DNA from: Acinetobacter guillouiae CIP 63.46
GTDB lineage: Bacteria > Pseudomonadota > Gammaproteobacteria > Pseudomonadales > Moraxellaceae
Direction: 5' to 3'
Length of the DNA stretch: 64,000 nucleotides
Assembly: GCF_000368145.1 (NCBI RefSeq)
Contig: NZ_KB849283.1
Span: 1,514,324 to 1,578,323, forward strand
Shown: piece after piece, positions 45,190 through 55,165 of the stretch
Position numbering within the stretch: position 1 is the stretch's first letter
Layout of the letters: each line of letters begins with the position of its first letter
Program-made: the position numbers and the translations under genes
The notes under the pieces: generated by a model
Databases searched by the model: none
What the model was told of the DNA's origin: nothing
What the model saw: only the letters and a program-made list of their open reading frames with translations

Positions 45190-46332
45190 ATGGCACCAAG
45201 CTCTCAATATAAATTTTTACGTCAATCTCCTCGTGATGGTCTGAGTACTGCCATGATCCCCTCACGCTGGCAAAAACTCCATATTGACCCTTGGTTGAGC
45301 TTATTCCTAATTTTAAACGCGATGCTCGGTTTAACCGTCCTTTATAGTGCGTCTGCACAAGATATGGGGCTGGTTTCCAAACAAGCCATGAGCTTTGGTA
45401 TCGGTTTTCTTGTCATGTGTGGTTTAGCCCAAATTCCCCCTAAAGTTTATCAAGCTTTTGCACCTTACTTTTATCTGTTTGGACTGGTCTGCTTAGTCGC
45501 AGTTAAAGTGTTTGGTGAGGTTCGTATGGGTGCCCAACGCTGGATTGGGATTCCGGGTTTTGGCAGCGTACAACCCAGTGAGTTTTTAAAAATTGGGATG
45601 CCATTGATGATTGCATGGTTTTTATCTCGTAATCCTCTACCGCCTAGTTTTAAAAATGTCTTTTTATCACTGATCATGATCGGCATTCCTTTTATCCTGA
45701 TTGCAGAACAACCCGATTTAGGCACATCACTGCTCATCTTGGCCAGTGGGATTTTTGTGCTGTTTCTGAGTGGTCTTTCTTGGAAAATGATTTTAGGTGC
45801 AGTGAGTGCTGTTGCTGTAGTGATTCCAGTCGCTTGGGAATTTCTACTACATGATTATCAACGACAACGTGTTTTAACTTTATTTAATCCAGAAGCCGAT
45901 GCCCTAGGCACAGGCTGGAACATCATTCAGTCTAAAACAGCGATTGGTTCGGGTGGCTTTATGGGTAAAGGTTATTTGGAAGGCACTCAATCGCACTTAC
46001 ATTTTTTACCTGAAGGCCATACTGACTTTATTATTGCCGCATTTTCTGAAGAATTCGGTCTGATTGGTATCCTACTTCTAATCATCATTTATTTTTGTAT
46101 TATCTTTAGAACCTTTCAAATGAGTTTACAATGCTTCCATAATTTTGGTCGACTTGTAGCCGGTACTTTTGCTTTGTCATTTTTTGTTTATGTATTTGTA
46201 AATGCGGGCATGGTCAGTGGTATTTTACCTGTAGTCGGTGTGCCATTACCTTTTATGAGTTATGGTGGTACTGCAATTATTACTTTAATGGCCACTTTTG
46301 GCATTGTGATGTCTATACATACACATCGTTAA
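45190..46332 (+). CDS. rodA: Peptidoglycan glycosyltransferase RodA (SEDS family)
   Basis: 380 residues, about ten membrane helices. SEDS landmarks include MGAQRWIGIPGFGSVQPSEFLKIGMP (outline), AEQPDLGTSLLI with the catalytic-loop Asp, FLPEGHTDFIIAAFSEEFG and the C-terminal GVPLPFMSYGGTA. It polymerises glycan strands with a class B PBP in the elongasome. It is directly upstream of mltB. Confidence 0.95.
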   Translation: MAPSSQYKFLRQSPRDGLSTAMIPSRWQKLHIDPWLSLFLILNAMLGLTVLYSASAQDMGLVSKQAMSFGIGFLVMCGLAQIPPKVYQAFAPYFYLFGLVCLVAVKVFGEVRMGAQRWIGIPGFGSVQPSEFLKIGMPLMIAWFLSRNPLPPSFKNVFLSLIMIGIPFILIAEQPDLGTSLLILASGIFVLFLSGLSWKMILGAVSAVAVVIPVAWEFLLHDYQRQRVLTLFNPEADALGTGWNIIQSKTAIGSGGFMGKGYLEGTQSHLHFLPEGHTDFIIAAFSEEFGLIGILLLIIIYFCIIFRTFQMSLQCFHNFGRLVAGTFALSFFVYVFVNAGMVSGILPVVGVPLPFMSYGGTAIITLMATFGIVMSIHTHR

Positions 46333-46365
46333 TTTTTTATCATAAATAATTAGGAAATATAACCT

Positions 46366-47367
46366 ATGTTTACTTTTGGGCTTTTACAGAAGGTTAAAAA
46401 CATCACTTTTTGTGCAGCTGCATTTTCACTGACCAGTTTCTGCCAAGCCAATGATTTTGCCAGCAACCCTGAATACAATAATTTTAAAGCCAAAACCATG
46501 CAAACCTATGGTTTAAGTAGCGAACAAATTGATTGGGCTATGAATGGCTCACGCAATTTACCCAATATCATCAGCATTATGGAACGACCAGGTGAAAGTA
46601 AGCCTTGGTATCAGTACAAAACTAATTTTCTAGCTGAAGGCACCATCCAACGTGGTGTGCGTTTTAAACAACAATATGCAGATACGCTAAATCGCGCAGA
46701 ACAGCAGTTTGGGGTGCCTCAAGCAATCATCCTAGGCATTCTAGGGGTCGAAACAGGTTATGGTTCAAATAAGGGCTCCTTTATCACCCGTGATGCACTT
46801 GCAACCCTCGGTTTTGGTTATCCCCGCCGTGCGCAGTATTTCCAAGATGAGTTGGGTGCTTTAATTGCATGGTCATATAAAGATGGCGTTCCAACCAATT
46901 CGATTGTTGGGTCTTATGCAGGTGCAGTAGGTTATCCGCAATTTATGCCAAGTAATGTGTCTAAATTTGGCGTGGACTACGATGGAAATGGTCATGTTGA
47001 CTTACGTAACTCTGCGGTCGATGCGATTGGTTCAATTGCCAACTATCTGGCTCAACATGGCTGGCAGCGTGATCGCCCTATTGCGTTTTTAGCGCGTTAT
47101 ACAGGGAACAATCCTGAAGCGATTATTGCAAAAGATTTAACTCAGCCTGTTCCCTATGGATCACTTAAAAATTTAGGGATTTCTCCATTAAATCCAATCG
47201 TCAAAATTGATGACTTGGATTTGGTTAATGTGATTCAATTACAGGACAGCAATGGCCCTATTTATTATATTACTTATCCTAATTTTCAAGTGATTACGAC
47301 ATATAATAGAAGTCGTATGTATGCCACTGCTTTATGGCTTTTAGGCACCGAAATTGTAAGTCGTTAA
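46366..47367 (+). CDS. mltB: Membrane-bound lytic murein transglycosylase B
   Basis: 333 residues. An N-terminal hydrophobic segment ends FCQA (signal peptide, no clear lipobox), then the SLT-family 3 domain with the catalytic Glu129 in GVETGYGS and the motifs AYPQFMPS-like GYPQFMPSN and DYDGNGHVDL (calcium-type loop). It cleaves glycan strands to leave 1,6-anhydro ends. AGGAA lies before the ATG. It follows rodA by 33 bases in one transcript. Confidence 0.94.
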   Translation: MFTFGLLQKVKNITFCAAAFSLTSFCQANDFASNPEYNNFKAKTMQTYGLSSEQIDWAMNGSRNLPNIISIMERPGESKPWYQYKTNFLAEGTIQRGVRFKQQYADTLNRAEQQFGVPQAIILGILGVETGYGSNKGSFITRDALATLGFGYPRRAQYFQDELGALIAWSYKDGVPTNSIVGSYAGAVGYPQFMPSNVSKFGVDYDGNGHVDLRNSAVDAIGSIANYLAQHGWQRDRPIAFLARYTGNNPEAIIAKDLTQPVPYGSLKNLGISPLNPIVKIDDLDLVNVIQLQDSNGPIYYITYPNFQVITTYNRSRMYATALWLLGTEIVSR

Positions 47368-47652
47368 GACTTGCAATTTCCTAAACAACAAATAAGTCAA
47401 GATTTTTTTATGTTAATTTGATCACATTTAATACTTTTTTCATACCTTGTTACAATATTGGTTATTTTTTAATCAAAACCTGTAAGAATTTGTCCTTTTT
47501 GTAACTGTTTCTTAAATAATGCTAGACACATTTATTCCAGCTTGAATATTATCCTTTCCGTTAAATGCAGTTGCACAAGTGAATTTACAGACCTCTATGG
47601 TTAATTTTCAGCGACTTAGAAAATTAAAATTGAGGTTCCAAGGAGTTAAACG

Positions 47653-48264
47653 ATGCATGCTTCACTAAAATATATGATGGCCCTGACCATGGGTCTGAGT
47701 ATGACGCAGGTCAACTCAGAAATGGTTCAGTCATCATACTTAAACAATGATTCGGATAGTTCGAGTCTAGCTTCTCGTGTGATTAGCAAAGATTCAACAA
47801 ATTTCAACTCTCATTTTTCAAACCTAAACAGTTTGTCAATTACTGAACGTTCTGGCGATCAAGTCCGTCGTCAAACTATTGCAGCAAAGATTCAAGTTCC
47901 TGAAGATGAGCCTTCAGTAATTGATAAACTTAATGAAGTTGCTTCAAACACAGTTCGCAAATTTAGCCAAACTGGTGTTGCATCTTGGTACGGTCGTCAG
48001 TTCCACGGCCGTAAAACCGCAAGCGGTGATACATTCGATATGAATGATTTGACTGCTGCACACCGTAGCTTGCCATTAAACTGCTTTATTCGTGTAACCA
48101 ATAAAGACAATGGTAAAAGCGTAGTGGTTAAAGTCAACGATCGTGGTCCTTTCCATGGTAACCGTGTACTTGACCTCTCTTACGGCGCTGCTAAGCGTTT
48201 AGGTATTACAAATTCAGGAACAGCACGCGTTAATATTGAACGCGTAGATGGTCCAAACTCGTAA
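47653..48264 (+). CDS. RlpA-like septal ring lytic transglycosylase/expansin-fold protein
   Basis: 203 residues. Signal-like N-terminus (MMALTMGLSMTQVNS), about 90 linker residues rich in Ser/Asn, then a double-psi beta-barrel domain: TGVASWYGRQFHGRKTASG (outline), LPLNCFIRVTN and VVVKVNDRGPFHGNRVLDLS. It has no C-terminal SPOR domain and no clear lipobox, unlike E. coli RlpA, so I give no symbol. AAGGAG lies seven bases before the ATG. It completes a cell-wall trio with rodA and mltB. Confidence 0.88.
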   Translation: MHASLKYMMALTMGLSMTQVNSEMVQSSYLNNDSDSSSLASRVISKDSTNFNSHFSNLNSLSITERSGDQVRRQTIAAKIQVPEDEPSVIDKLNEVASNTVRKFSQTGVASWYGRQFHGRKTASGDTFDMNDLTAAHRSLPLNCFIRVTNKDNGKSVVVKVNDRGPFHGNRVLDLSYGAAKRLGITNSGTARVNIERVDGPNS

Positions 48265-48283
48265 ATCACTGCATGCATTTAAC

Positions 48284-48312
48284 AAAAGCCACTTTCCAGT
48301 GGCTTTTTTATT
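48284..48312 (+). terminator. Terminator after the RlpA-like gene
   Basis: Stem AAAGCCACT / AGTGGCTTT with loop TTCC and a T-run. Confidence 0.88.
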
Positions 48313-48481
48313 GCAAAAATAAAAATACAGATGTCCGAATTGCCCCCTTAACTTTCCAGTTATGCCCCTTTTCTTTCAATGCATTCCAGATAAAATAAAA
48401 TGCGAGTCGATACAGGATGTATCACTAAACAGAAAACGAAAACCGAAGTTTAAATTCTAAAAGTAAAAAAGTGAGCCATGC

Positions 48482-49645
48482 ATGGACGTGAACAGCAAAA
48501 CGCCAAACTTCGCGCATACACCCCTCAGCAAAACCCAAAAAGTAATCGCACTTGGTTTTGCCACGCAAGGCTTGGGTTATGCCAGCGTCATGACTGCGCT
48601 TCCCACAATTAAAAGTCGATTCAGACTTTCAGATGATCAACTGTCGATTATTATCCTTGGCGTCTGTATTGCAGCAGCACTGGGTTCTATTTTGGCAGAT
48701 CGACTCGCTGTAAAACTAGGTTCAAGGCTGGCTATTGTTATCGGCTTGCTATTTGAAGCCATCGGTATTGCAATTGCAGCATTTAGTTCCAGTGCCATGA
48801 TCATGGTCGCTAGTTTTTTACTTTATGGGCTTGGACTTGGATGTTTAGATGCGGCATTGAATATGCAAGCTGTCATGATGGAACAAAAACTTGGAAAAAG
48901 CGCCTTAGGCGGTTTCTTTGCCTGTTATACCGCTGCTGCGTTCCTTGGTGCGTTAATCATGTCCGCGACAGTCTCAACCACACTTGGGGCAACAGCGGCA
49001 TTGTGCATTGCTGTCATGATGTGTTTGATTACATCGCAAGTGTCAAAACGGTGGTTATTTCAACAAAAAGAAAATGCTGCCCTACCCCATCAACAACGAT
49101 CACTAATTCCGCATAAACAATTGCTTATTTTTGGTGTGATCATTCTAATCGCCTTTACTGTCGATTCAGCAATCAGCACTTGGAGTTCAATTTATCTTAA
49201 AGATATTTTAGCAAGCTCAGCCACAGTCGCCCCATTGGGTTATGCCGCTTACCAAATGGGTATTTTACTCACACGTTTAAGTCTGGATTATCTCTTAAAA
49301 TTTAAAAGCGCTGCATGGGTTGCCTTCATCACAACGCTGATTGGTGCAACAGGCTGCGCCATAGCTGGCTTAGGACATTCATTGGCGATTGTCATTGCTG
49401 GTTTTGCACTGGCTGGTGTTGCGGTAGGTGCATTAGTCCCGCTGACATTTTCAGCAGCAGGTCGTCTAGATGAAAATCGTCGCGATGAAATTATCGCACG
49501 TGTGAATATTTTTAATTATGGTGGGGCTGTAGCAGGAGCTGTGATTATTGGCTTACTTGCTGCTCCTATCGGTTATGGTCCCTCATTTATTGGTTTAGCA
49601 CTGGCACTGTTATCTGTGATTTATTTTAGAAAAAGATTTATTTAG
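48482..49645 (+). CDS. MFS transporter, 387 aa
   Basis: Twelve hydrophobic segments in two halves. The first half carries ADRLAVKLGSRLAIVIG, the MFS motif between helices 2 and 3. The second half starts near HKQLLIFGVIILIAF. It resembles bacterial MFS carriers of the YbjJ/fucose-permease type, with LPTIKSRF after the first helix. Substrate unknown. The start ATG has a weak GTGAG. Confidence 0.85.
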   Translation: MDVNSKTPNFAHTPLSKTQKVIALGFATQGLGYASVMTALPTIKSRFRLSDDQLSIIILGVCIAAALGSILADRLAVKLGSRLAIVIGLLFEAIGIAIAAFSSSAMIMVASFLLYGLGLGCLDAALNMQAVMMEQKLGKSALGGFFACYTAAAFLGALIMSATVSTTLGATAALCIAVMMCLITSQVSKRWLFQQKENAALPHQQRSLIPHKQLLIFGVIILIAFTVDSAISTWSSIYLKDILASSATVAPLGYAAYQMGILLTRLSLDYLLKFKSAAWVAFITTLIGATGCAIAGLGHSLAIVIAGFALAGVAVGALVPLTFSAAGRLDENRRDEIIARVNIFNYGGAVAGAVIIGLLAAPIGYGPSFIGLALALLSVIYFRKRFI

Positions 49646-49832
49646 GCTGTATATAAATAAAAAATCGTTTAGGATGAATCGAGATCATTACTTAAATGTA
49701 AAAACACTTATCATTTTTTAAACACATATCAAACCTATACGCAGGTCAAAATCTTTGCTAGTTTGAATAAAATAAACAATTCAATTCATCTGTTTTGAGC
49801 AATATTTAATAAAACAAATTTGGGGATTATTC

Positions 49833-51620
49833 ATGTTTCAAATCAGTAGCCCATCAAAACTTGTTCGTGCAATTGCACCCATCATCTGCGTAATTGGCCT
49901 TGGCTCGCTTAGCGCATGTACCACAGTATCTCCAACAAACACGAATACAACCGCTGATCTTGCAACATTAACGCAAACAAACACGCTATTTTACGGTGGC
50001 TCAATTTTAACCATGCAAGGCATGTCACCCCATTATGTCGAAGCGCTAGTGGTCAAGGATGGAAGAATTGTCTTTGCAGGCGATTTAAAACAAGCGCAAA
50101 AATTAAAACAAAAAAATACCCAAGAGATTAACTTAAACAGTCATACCCTGCTGCCTGGTTTTATTGATGCACATAGCCATTTAAATAGTGTAGGTCTACA
50201 GCAAACTGTGGCAAATCTCTACCCTACGCCCGATGGTAATGTTTCAGATATTGCATCATTGATTCATGAACTTTCACTATGGCAACAAAACAATCCTGAC
50301 TTTATCAAAGCAACCTCAGGCTGGATTATTGGAAATGGTTATGATGACGCCCAAATTAAAGAAAAACGACATCCTACAGCAGATGATTTAGACTTGGTTT
50401 CCACCAATCACCCAATTATTGTTTTACATCAGTCAGGACACTTAGCCTCTGTCAATCATAAGGCTCTTGAACTTTTAAACATCAATAAAAATACCCCAAA
50501 TCCAACTGGCGGTATTATTCGCCGTAAAGCAAATTCTCAAGAGCCAAATGGTGTACTTGAAGAAGCTGCTGTTTTTTCAGCAATGGCAACTGCATTTAGT
50601 AAAGTTCCACCTGAAATCATGCAAAATATGGCAAAAACAGCACTGAATACCTATATCAAAAATGGCTATACCACTGTACAAGAAGGTCGTGCTGATCATG
50701 GTACAGCTGAATTATGGCGAAGTTTTGCGGCCATCAATCAATTGAATATTGATGTCGTGGTTTATCAAGATATCATCAATGAAAAAGAATACATGCTGAA
50801 AAATGGCAGTAGTCTCAATTATCAAAATCATTTTAGAATTGGTGGGGTTAAAATCAGTCTAGATGGCTCCCCACAAGGCAAAACCGCATGGCTAACGCAG
50901 CCTTACTTCATCCCACCAGAGGGAAAACCTAAAGACTATCGTGGTTATCCAGCCTATCCAGATACAAAAATGGTTCAAGATGCAATTAATCTGGCTTATA
51001 AGAATCATTGGCAAATTCTTGCACATGCCAATGGTGATGCTGCAATTGACCAATATCTCGCAACTATTGAGACAGCCAACGCACAATATGGCCAAGCAGA
51101 TCGCCGCAATGTAATTATTCATGCACAAACCATGCGTGAGGATCAATTAGATCAAGCCAAGAAATTAGAGCTTATTCCTTCGTTCTTCTCATTACATACT
51201 TATTACTGGGGCGATTGGCATAAACACGAAACACTCGGTGCAGAACGTGCAAACCGAATTTCCCCTACAGGTTCTGCATTAAGAAAAAATATGATTTTTA
51301 CTGAGCACCATGATGCTCCAGTCATCCCTCCTAAAAATATGATGGTGATTGATGCAACCGTCAATCGTACCACCCGTTCTGGAGATGTATTAGGTGAGGA
51401 TCAAAAAGTCAATCCTTATATTGCATTAAAATCAGTCACAGATTGGGCCGCATACCAATACTTTGAAGAAAAAGACAAAGGTACCTTAGAAAAAGGCAAA
51501 TTGGCGGATCTTGTAGTGATAGATCAAGACCCATTAAAAGTGCCCACTCAAAAGATTAAAGACATCAAAATATTGGCAACCTATAAAGAAGGTCAATTGA
51601 TTTATCAAAGTCCCCAATAA
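49833..51620 (+). CDS. Lipoprotein amidohydrolase (YtcJ-like, amidohydrolase family 3), 595 aa
   Basis: Signal peptide with lipobox LSAC (Cys29), then the amidohydrolase barrel. The metal motif is GFIDAHSHLNS; later blocks include VLHQSGHLASVN, HANGDAAID and HAQTMREDQL, and the C-terminus has EKGKLADLVVIDQDPL. Members hydrolyse amide or C-N bonds of unknown small molecules. Being a lipoprotein it should work in the periplasm. GGGGA lies six bases before the ATG; the next gene follows after 29 bases. Confidence 0.9.
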   Translation: MFQISSPSKLVRAIAPIICVIGLGSLSACTTVSPTNTNTTADLATLTQTNTLFYGGSILTMQGMSPHYVEALVVKDGRIVFAGDLKQAQKLKQKNTQEINLNSHTLLPGFIDAHSHLNSVGLQQTVANLYPTPDGNVSDIASLIHELSLWQQNNPDFIKATSGWIIGNGYDDAQIKEKRHPTADDLDLVSTNHPIIVLHQSGHLASVNHKALELLNINKNTPNPTGGIIRRKANSQEPNGVLEEAAVFSAMATAFSKVPPEIMQNMAKTALNTYIKNGYTTVQEGRADHGTAELWRSFAAINQLNIDVVVYQDIINEKEYMLKNGSSLNYQNHFRIGGVKISLDGSPQGKTAWLTQPYFIPPEGKPKDYRGYPAYPDTKMVQDAINLAYKNHWQILAHANGDAAIDQYLATIETANAQYGQADRRNVIIHAQTMREDQLDQAKKLELIPSFFSLHTYYWGDWHKHETLGAERANRISPTGSALRKNMIFTEHHDAPVIPPKNMMVIDATVNRTTRSGDVLGEDQKVNPYIALKSVTDWAAYQYFEEKDKGTLEKGKLADLVVIDQDPLKVPTQKIKDIKILATYKEGQLIYQSPQ

Positions 51621-51649
51621 GGATCAGTAAGGGATAGTCGGGATAGGAC

Positions 51650-52420
51650 ATGCTTAATTCGAAATTTTTAATCATACTATTGGGCCTAAGTGGTTTTGCT
51701 TATGGAAATATCGCTATTTTCAAAGCCACTTTTCCTGATCTAAAAACCAACCAAGCACCTCACCCACAACACCAACTTGAACAACTTCCCGCAGCCACAC
51801 TCAGCAATAATGTAACAGTGGATACCTATATTGCAGCAATTCCTAATCCTTTTAACGATACAGGATTCTACAAAGATGATGCCGTCTGTAAGATCAACAA
51901 TACCCAACAAGTAAAATGTCAGTTCAGTTATAAATTATCTGCGACTCAAGCAAAAAACTTTAAAATCATCTTACTGCCCGGTATTGGTCCTGTACTTGTC
52001 CCCCTATCATGGCAAGTGATCAGCACAGATATGGGACCTTCTGGCGTTGCGTATGCTGTGCTGGCAAGCCGTAAAAAAGATGAAGCCATCACCATTTATA
52101 ATTCATCCGCGTGTGCTGGCTGTGCCATGCATAGCGCAAGTTTATATTTCCCCAATGTGAGAAAACTTAGTTTAGACAATGAATTTGGAGCCATTGAAGA
52201 TAAAAACCACCTGTTAAACATTGTCAAAGCCAATAAAAATAAAGTGTATTTTAGCTATCAAATTCCCAACTATCCCAACAAAACACATGGGATCGCCTAT
52301 TATGCCGATGAAAGTGATGGCAACGATGTCACCAATTTTCAGGAAATCAAAGTCACAGTTAAACCAGAACACCAAAGCTGGGCACGTGATATTTTAAATT
52401 TCTATCAGGCAACACATTGA
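51650..52420 (+). CDS. Exported hypothetical protein, 256 aa
   Basis: A signal peptide (LIILLGLSGFAYG) precedes a mostly beta-rich polar protein. It has cysteines in VCKIN, VKCQF and SSACAGCAMHS, which could form disulphides or bind metal. It starts 29 bases after the amidohydrolase gene, with GGGATAGGAC before the ATG, so both are likely one transcript and may act on the same substrate in the periplasm. Family not recognised. Confidence 0.75.
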   Translation: MLNSKFLIILLGLSGFAYGNIAIFKATFPDLKTNQAPHPQHQLEQLPAATLSNNVTVDTYIAAIPNPFNDTGFYKDDAVCKINNTQQVKCQFSYKLSATQAKNFKIILLPGIGPVLVPLSWQVISTDMGPSGVAYAVLASRKKDEAITIYNSSACAGCAMHSASLYFPNVRKLSLDNEFGAIEDKNHLLNIVKANKNKVYFSYQIPNYPNKTHGIAYYADESDGNDVTNFQEIKVTVKPEHQSWARDILNFYQATH

Positions 52421-52538
52421 AATCCCCCTGACCAGCACTTGGTTTTATTTAAAGCCAGTATTTTGACCAAAACATTATTCTGATTTATATTGTTTTCAGC
52501 AAAAATAAATATAGCCAACCACACGCATGGAGCGCCAA

Positions 52539-52985
52539 ATGAAAACAATCACCGAATGGTTTGATGAATATAGCGAAAGTCATCAAAACAAAACCAATAA
52601 AGCCATCCATTGGGCTTGTGTCCCCGCGATTTTATTTGCCATCATTGGGATTCTTGCACATTTTAGTGCTTTGCTTACCGCACTGCTTCTGGTTCTTACC
52701 CTCGTTTTCTATGCCCGTTTGGATATTGTTCTTGCTGTAGCAATGACCGCATTAATTGCAGTCATGGCATGGATCATTTACTTACTTCCTGTTGGTGTTG
52801 GTTTCTATATTGGGGTGTTTATTTTGGCTTGGATTGGTCAATTTTATGGTCACAAAGTCGAGGGTAAAAAGCCTTCTTTCTTTAAAGACCTTCAATTCCT
52901 CCTCATTGGCCCTGTATGGTGTATGGATGCCTATCTTGGTAAAGTACTACCCAAATGGAAAACACGCCAGAAACTGGCTTTTTAG
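52539..52985 (+). CDS. Mpo1-like/DUF962 membrane protein, 148 aa
   Basis: Starts with MKTITEWFDEYSESHQNKTNKAIHW; the conserved Y-x-x-x-H-x-N-x-x-N-K-x-x-H motif of Mpo1/DUF962 is visible. Three or four hydrophobic segments follow, then GHKVEGKKPSFFKDLQFLLIGPVWC. In yeast the homologue is a dioxygenase acting on 2-hydroxy fatty acids. I use the ATG six bases after GGAG; the ATG four codons earlier overlaps that site. Confidence 0.88.
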   Translation: MKTITEWFDEYSESHQNKTNKAIHWACVPAILFAIIGILAHFSALLTALLLVLTLVFYARLDIVLAVAMTALIAVMAWIIYLLPVGVGFYIGVFILAWIGQFYGHKVEGKKPSFFKDLQFLLIGPVWCMDAYLGKVLPKWKTRQKLAF

Positions 52986-52996
52986 CGCAAATAAAC

Positions 52997-53036
52997 CAGA
53001 GGGAAAATCCAATTCGGCTTTTCCCTCCATTTTTTT
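52997..53036. terminator. Bidirectional terminator between convergent genes
   Basis: Stem GAGGGAAAA / TTTTCCCTC with a T-run on the plus strand. Confidence 0.8.
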
Positions 53037-53350
53037 CAATTTAACAGATAAAATAATCCGTAAAAGCACAATAAACTTAAAGCTAAATTGACTAGAATTT
53101 TCTTAGAAATAAGTGCTAAAACAACACAGATCACTGCTGTTAAAAAATAGGCATCCAAAGGCAATGCACGGAATTGATCTCCATTAAAAAATACAATTGG
53201 TGCACAAATTGCAGTCAGTAAACATGGTGCTGAATACTGCAACATATTTCCAATCACACGAGGTAATTTCAGGGCGATTTTAGGTTCCAAGAAAAAGTAA
53301 CGGTTAATCAATACAATGCCTGCCAAAGTTAACAATAAAGCCCATGTCAT
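53036..53350 (-). CDS. azlD: AzlD-family branched-chain amino acid exporter, small subunit
   Basis: 104 residues from ATG (MTWALLLTLAG), which overlaps the azlC stop by four bases (ATGA). It has about four hydrophobic segments and the family pattern RVIGNMLQYSAPCLLTAICAPIVFF. Together with AzlC it exports branched-chain or related amino acids. Confidence 0.88.
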   Translation of the reverse strand: MTWALLLTLAGIVLINRYFFLEPKIALKLPRVIGNMLQYSAPCLLTAICAPIVFFNGDQFRALPLDAYFLTAVICVVLALISKKILVNLALSLLCFYGLFYLLN

Positions 53351-54093
53351 TTTGCTACGCCTATGTTTTTTACTCCAACGATCTTTGCCGTACACATCGC
53401 ACTAAACATCCCCAAAATCCCGGATAGCACAATGCCCCCTTCAAATTGAAAATATTTAAAAATACAGGCAGATAGCAAAGTACACATGACGCCTACCAAA
53501 GTTGCGCTATTTTTCACCATAGGCACAATAATCAAAATAAATACTGCAACAATTGAAAAATCTAAATGTAAGCTTTCTAAATTTGGAATTGATTTAGCCA
53601 GTACAATTCCTAACACACTAAATAGGCACCAAGCCAAATAAAAACACAACCCAGCACCAAACAAATAAGCAAAGCTGCGCTGCTTATCTTTGCCAATGCC
53701 GACAGCAAACAGTTCATCTGTCAGCAAGAAGCCAATTAATATGCGTTGCTTAAACGGAAAACGACTGACATCTTGACGAAAATTAAGCGCATAAATTAAA
53801 TGCTGACTGGTTAAGAAAAATACCGTAATCATAATCGTCAAGGCAGATGCATGTGACATGACTAAACCTAAACTCACCAACTGTGCTGCACCTGCAAATA
53901 CAACAGCGGACATTGAGAATGCTTGTGCAAAGCTTAATCCAGCATTGATTGCCATTGAGCCAGCCAGAATACCCCAAGGCAGTACGGCGATAGATAAAGG
54001 TAAAATATCGACCACACCTTGGAAAAAAGCCTTTTTATTTTGCTTAGACTTCGGCTCAATCTCGGTAGTATAAGATTCAAATTGATCACTCAT
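53347..54093 (-). CDS. azlC: AzlC-family branched-chain amino acid exporter, large subunit
   Basis: 248 residues. The AzlC start is clear: FFQGVVDILPLSIAVLPWGILAGSMAINAGLSFAQAFSMS (outline), then FAGAAQLVSLGL and later LLTDELFAVG. About eight membrane segments are expected. The ATG used is two codons past a possible TTG. It is divergent in function only from the AraC gene upstream, which runs the same way and may regulate it. Confidence 0.9.
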   Translation of the reverse strand: MSDQFESYTTEIEPKSKQNKKAFFQGVVDILPLSIAVLPWGILAGSMAINAGLSFAQAFSMSAVVFAGAAQLVSLGLVMSHASALTIMITVFFLTSQHLIYALNFRQDVSRFPFKQRILIGFLLTDELFAVGIGKDKQRSFAYLFGAGLCFYLAWCLFSVLGIVLAKSIPNLESLHLDFSIVAVFILIIVPMVKNSATLVGVMCTLLSACIFKYFQFEGGIVLSGILGMFSAMCTAKIVGVKNIGVAK

Positions 54094-54214
54094 TTGCAAA
54101 ATCCAAATCTAAGAATTTAATCAGTATCTTATAAATGCTCAGTGATCGCTTGGATGAAATTGCTATTTGGTGAGGGGCTGTGAGCGTTTAAATGGTTATT
54201 TCCGAATACATTTA

Positions 54215-55036
54215 TTAAATATTTAAGGTACTTAAATATTGAGAAGGCGTAACCCCGACTGCTTTTTTAAAATGTCGATTAAAATGACTTTGATCTGAAA
54301 AACCACTATTTTGGGCCGTCATTGCAATACTCTGACCTTGTTTTAATAATTGGCGCGCTTTCTGTAAGCGGACCTGAACCAACCAGCTATGCGGTGGTAA
54401 TCCCGTATATTTTTTAAATTCACGTAAAAAATGCCAAGGGCTTAATCCTACATATGTCGCCAAATCAGTGAGCGAATAATCATGCTCAGGGAAGCTGCTT
54501 AATAAATCTTTAACTATTTCAACTTTCCGTTGTGCTTCTGGTAATTCAGCAGGTGTTAATTTGGCACGACCATAGCGACTGATTAAGCGGGCTAAAGTGG
54601 ATAAATACATACTCTCTTTCAGTAAAGTATTTTCTTTTTGTTCTAATAAATCAAAAAGTAAACAGAGTTGCTGTGCCAATCCAACATCTTGCACAACTGC
54701 TTGTGGGAACCACGGTACGCTATTTTTAACACTAAAAAAATCTTGCCCTGCATCTAACAACATTTCTGGCGTTGGATAAATTGCACGATATTTCCAGCCT
54801 GACTCGACAGCAGATGAACCTGTATGAATTTCATCAGCATTGACTAAAATAATGTCGCCCTTCGGTGCTGTATGTAACTGCCCAGTCCGATAAAAACTCT
54901 GTGCACCATCTTCAATCACACCAATACAATAACCTTCATGCACATGCTTTGAAAATTGCTTATGGTGATACTGTGCTTTTAACAATTCTAATCCACCCAA
55001 TTCTTTTAGGTGAAAGTAGCTTGCCCACTCCTGCAT
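54215..55036 (-). CDS. AraC-family transcriptional regulator, 273 aa
   Basis: An N-terminal cupin-type ligand domain (HVHEGYCIGVIEDG, GDIILVNADEIHTG) and a C-terminal AraC domain with YSLTDLATYVGLSPWHFLREFKKYTG and IAMTAQNSGFSDQSHFNRHFKKAVGVTP (outline). Regulators of this form are often found next to AzlC/LysE-type exporters, so it probably controls azlCD, 121 bases downstream on the same strand. Confidence 0.9.
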   Translation of the reverse strand: MQEWASYFHLKELGGLELLKAQYHHKQFSKHVHEGYCIGVIEDGAQSFYRTGQLHTAPKGDIILVNADEIHTGSSAVESGWKYRAIYPTPEMLLDAGQDFFSVKNSVPWFPQAVVQDVGLAQQLCLLFDLLEQKENTLLKESMYLSTLARLISRYGRAKLTPAELPEAQRKVEIVKDLLSSFPEHDYSLTDLATYVGLSPWHFLREFKKYTGLPPHSWLVQVRLQKARQLLKQGQSIAMTAQNSGFSDQSHFNRHFKKAVGVTPSQYLSTLNI

Positions 55037-55165
55037 TTTTTCTATTCAGACTTTTGATAATAATTTAAAAATAGCATGTTTATAAAAAGCGTATAGAACA
55101 AAATTGCTATCTATACGTTTAAACAAGACCTAATCTTTTGTGCACCTAAGAAAATAACCAATAGA

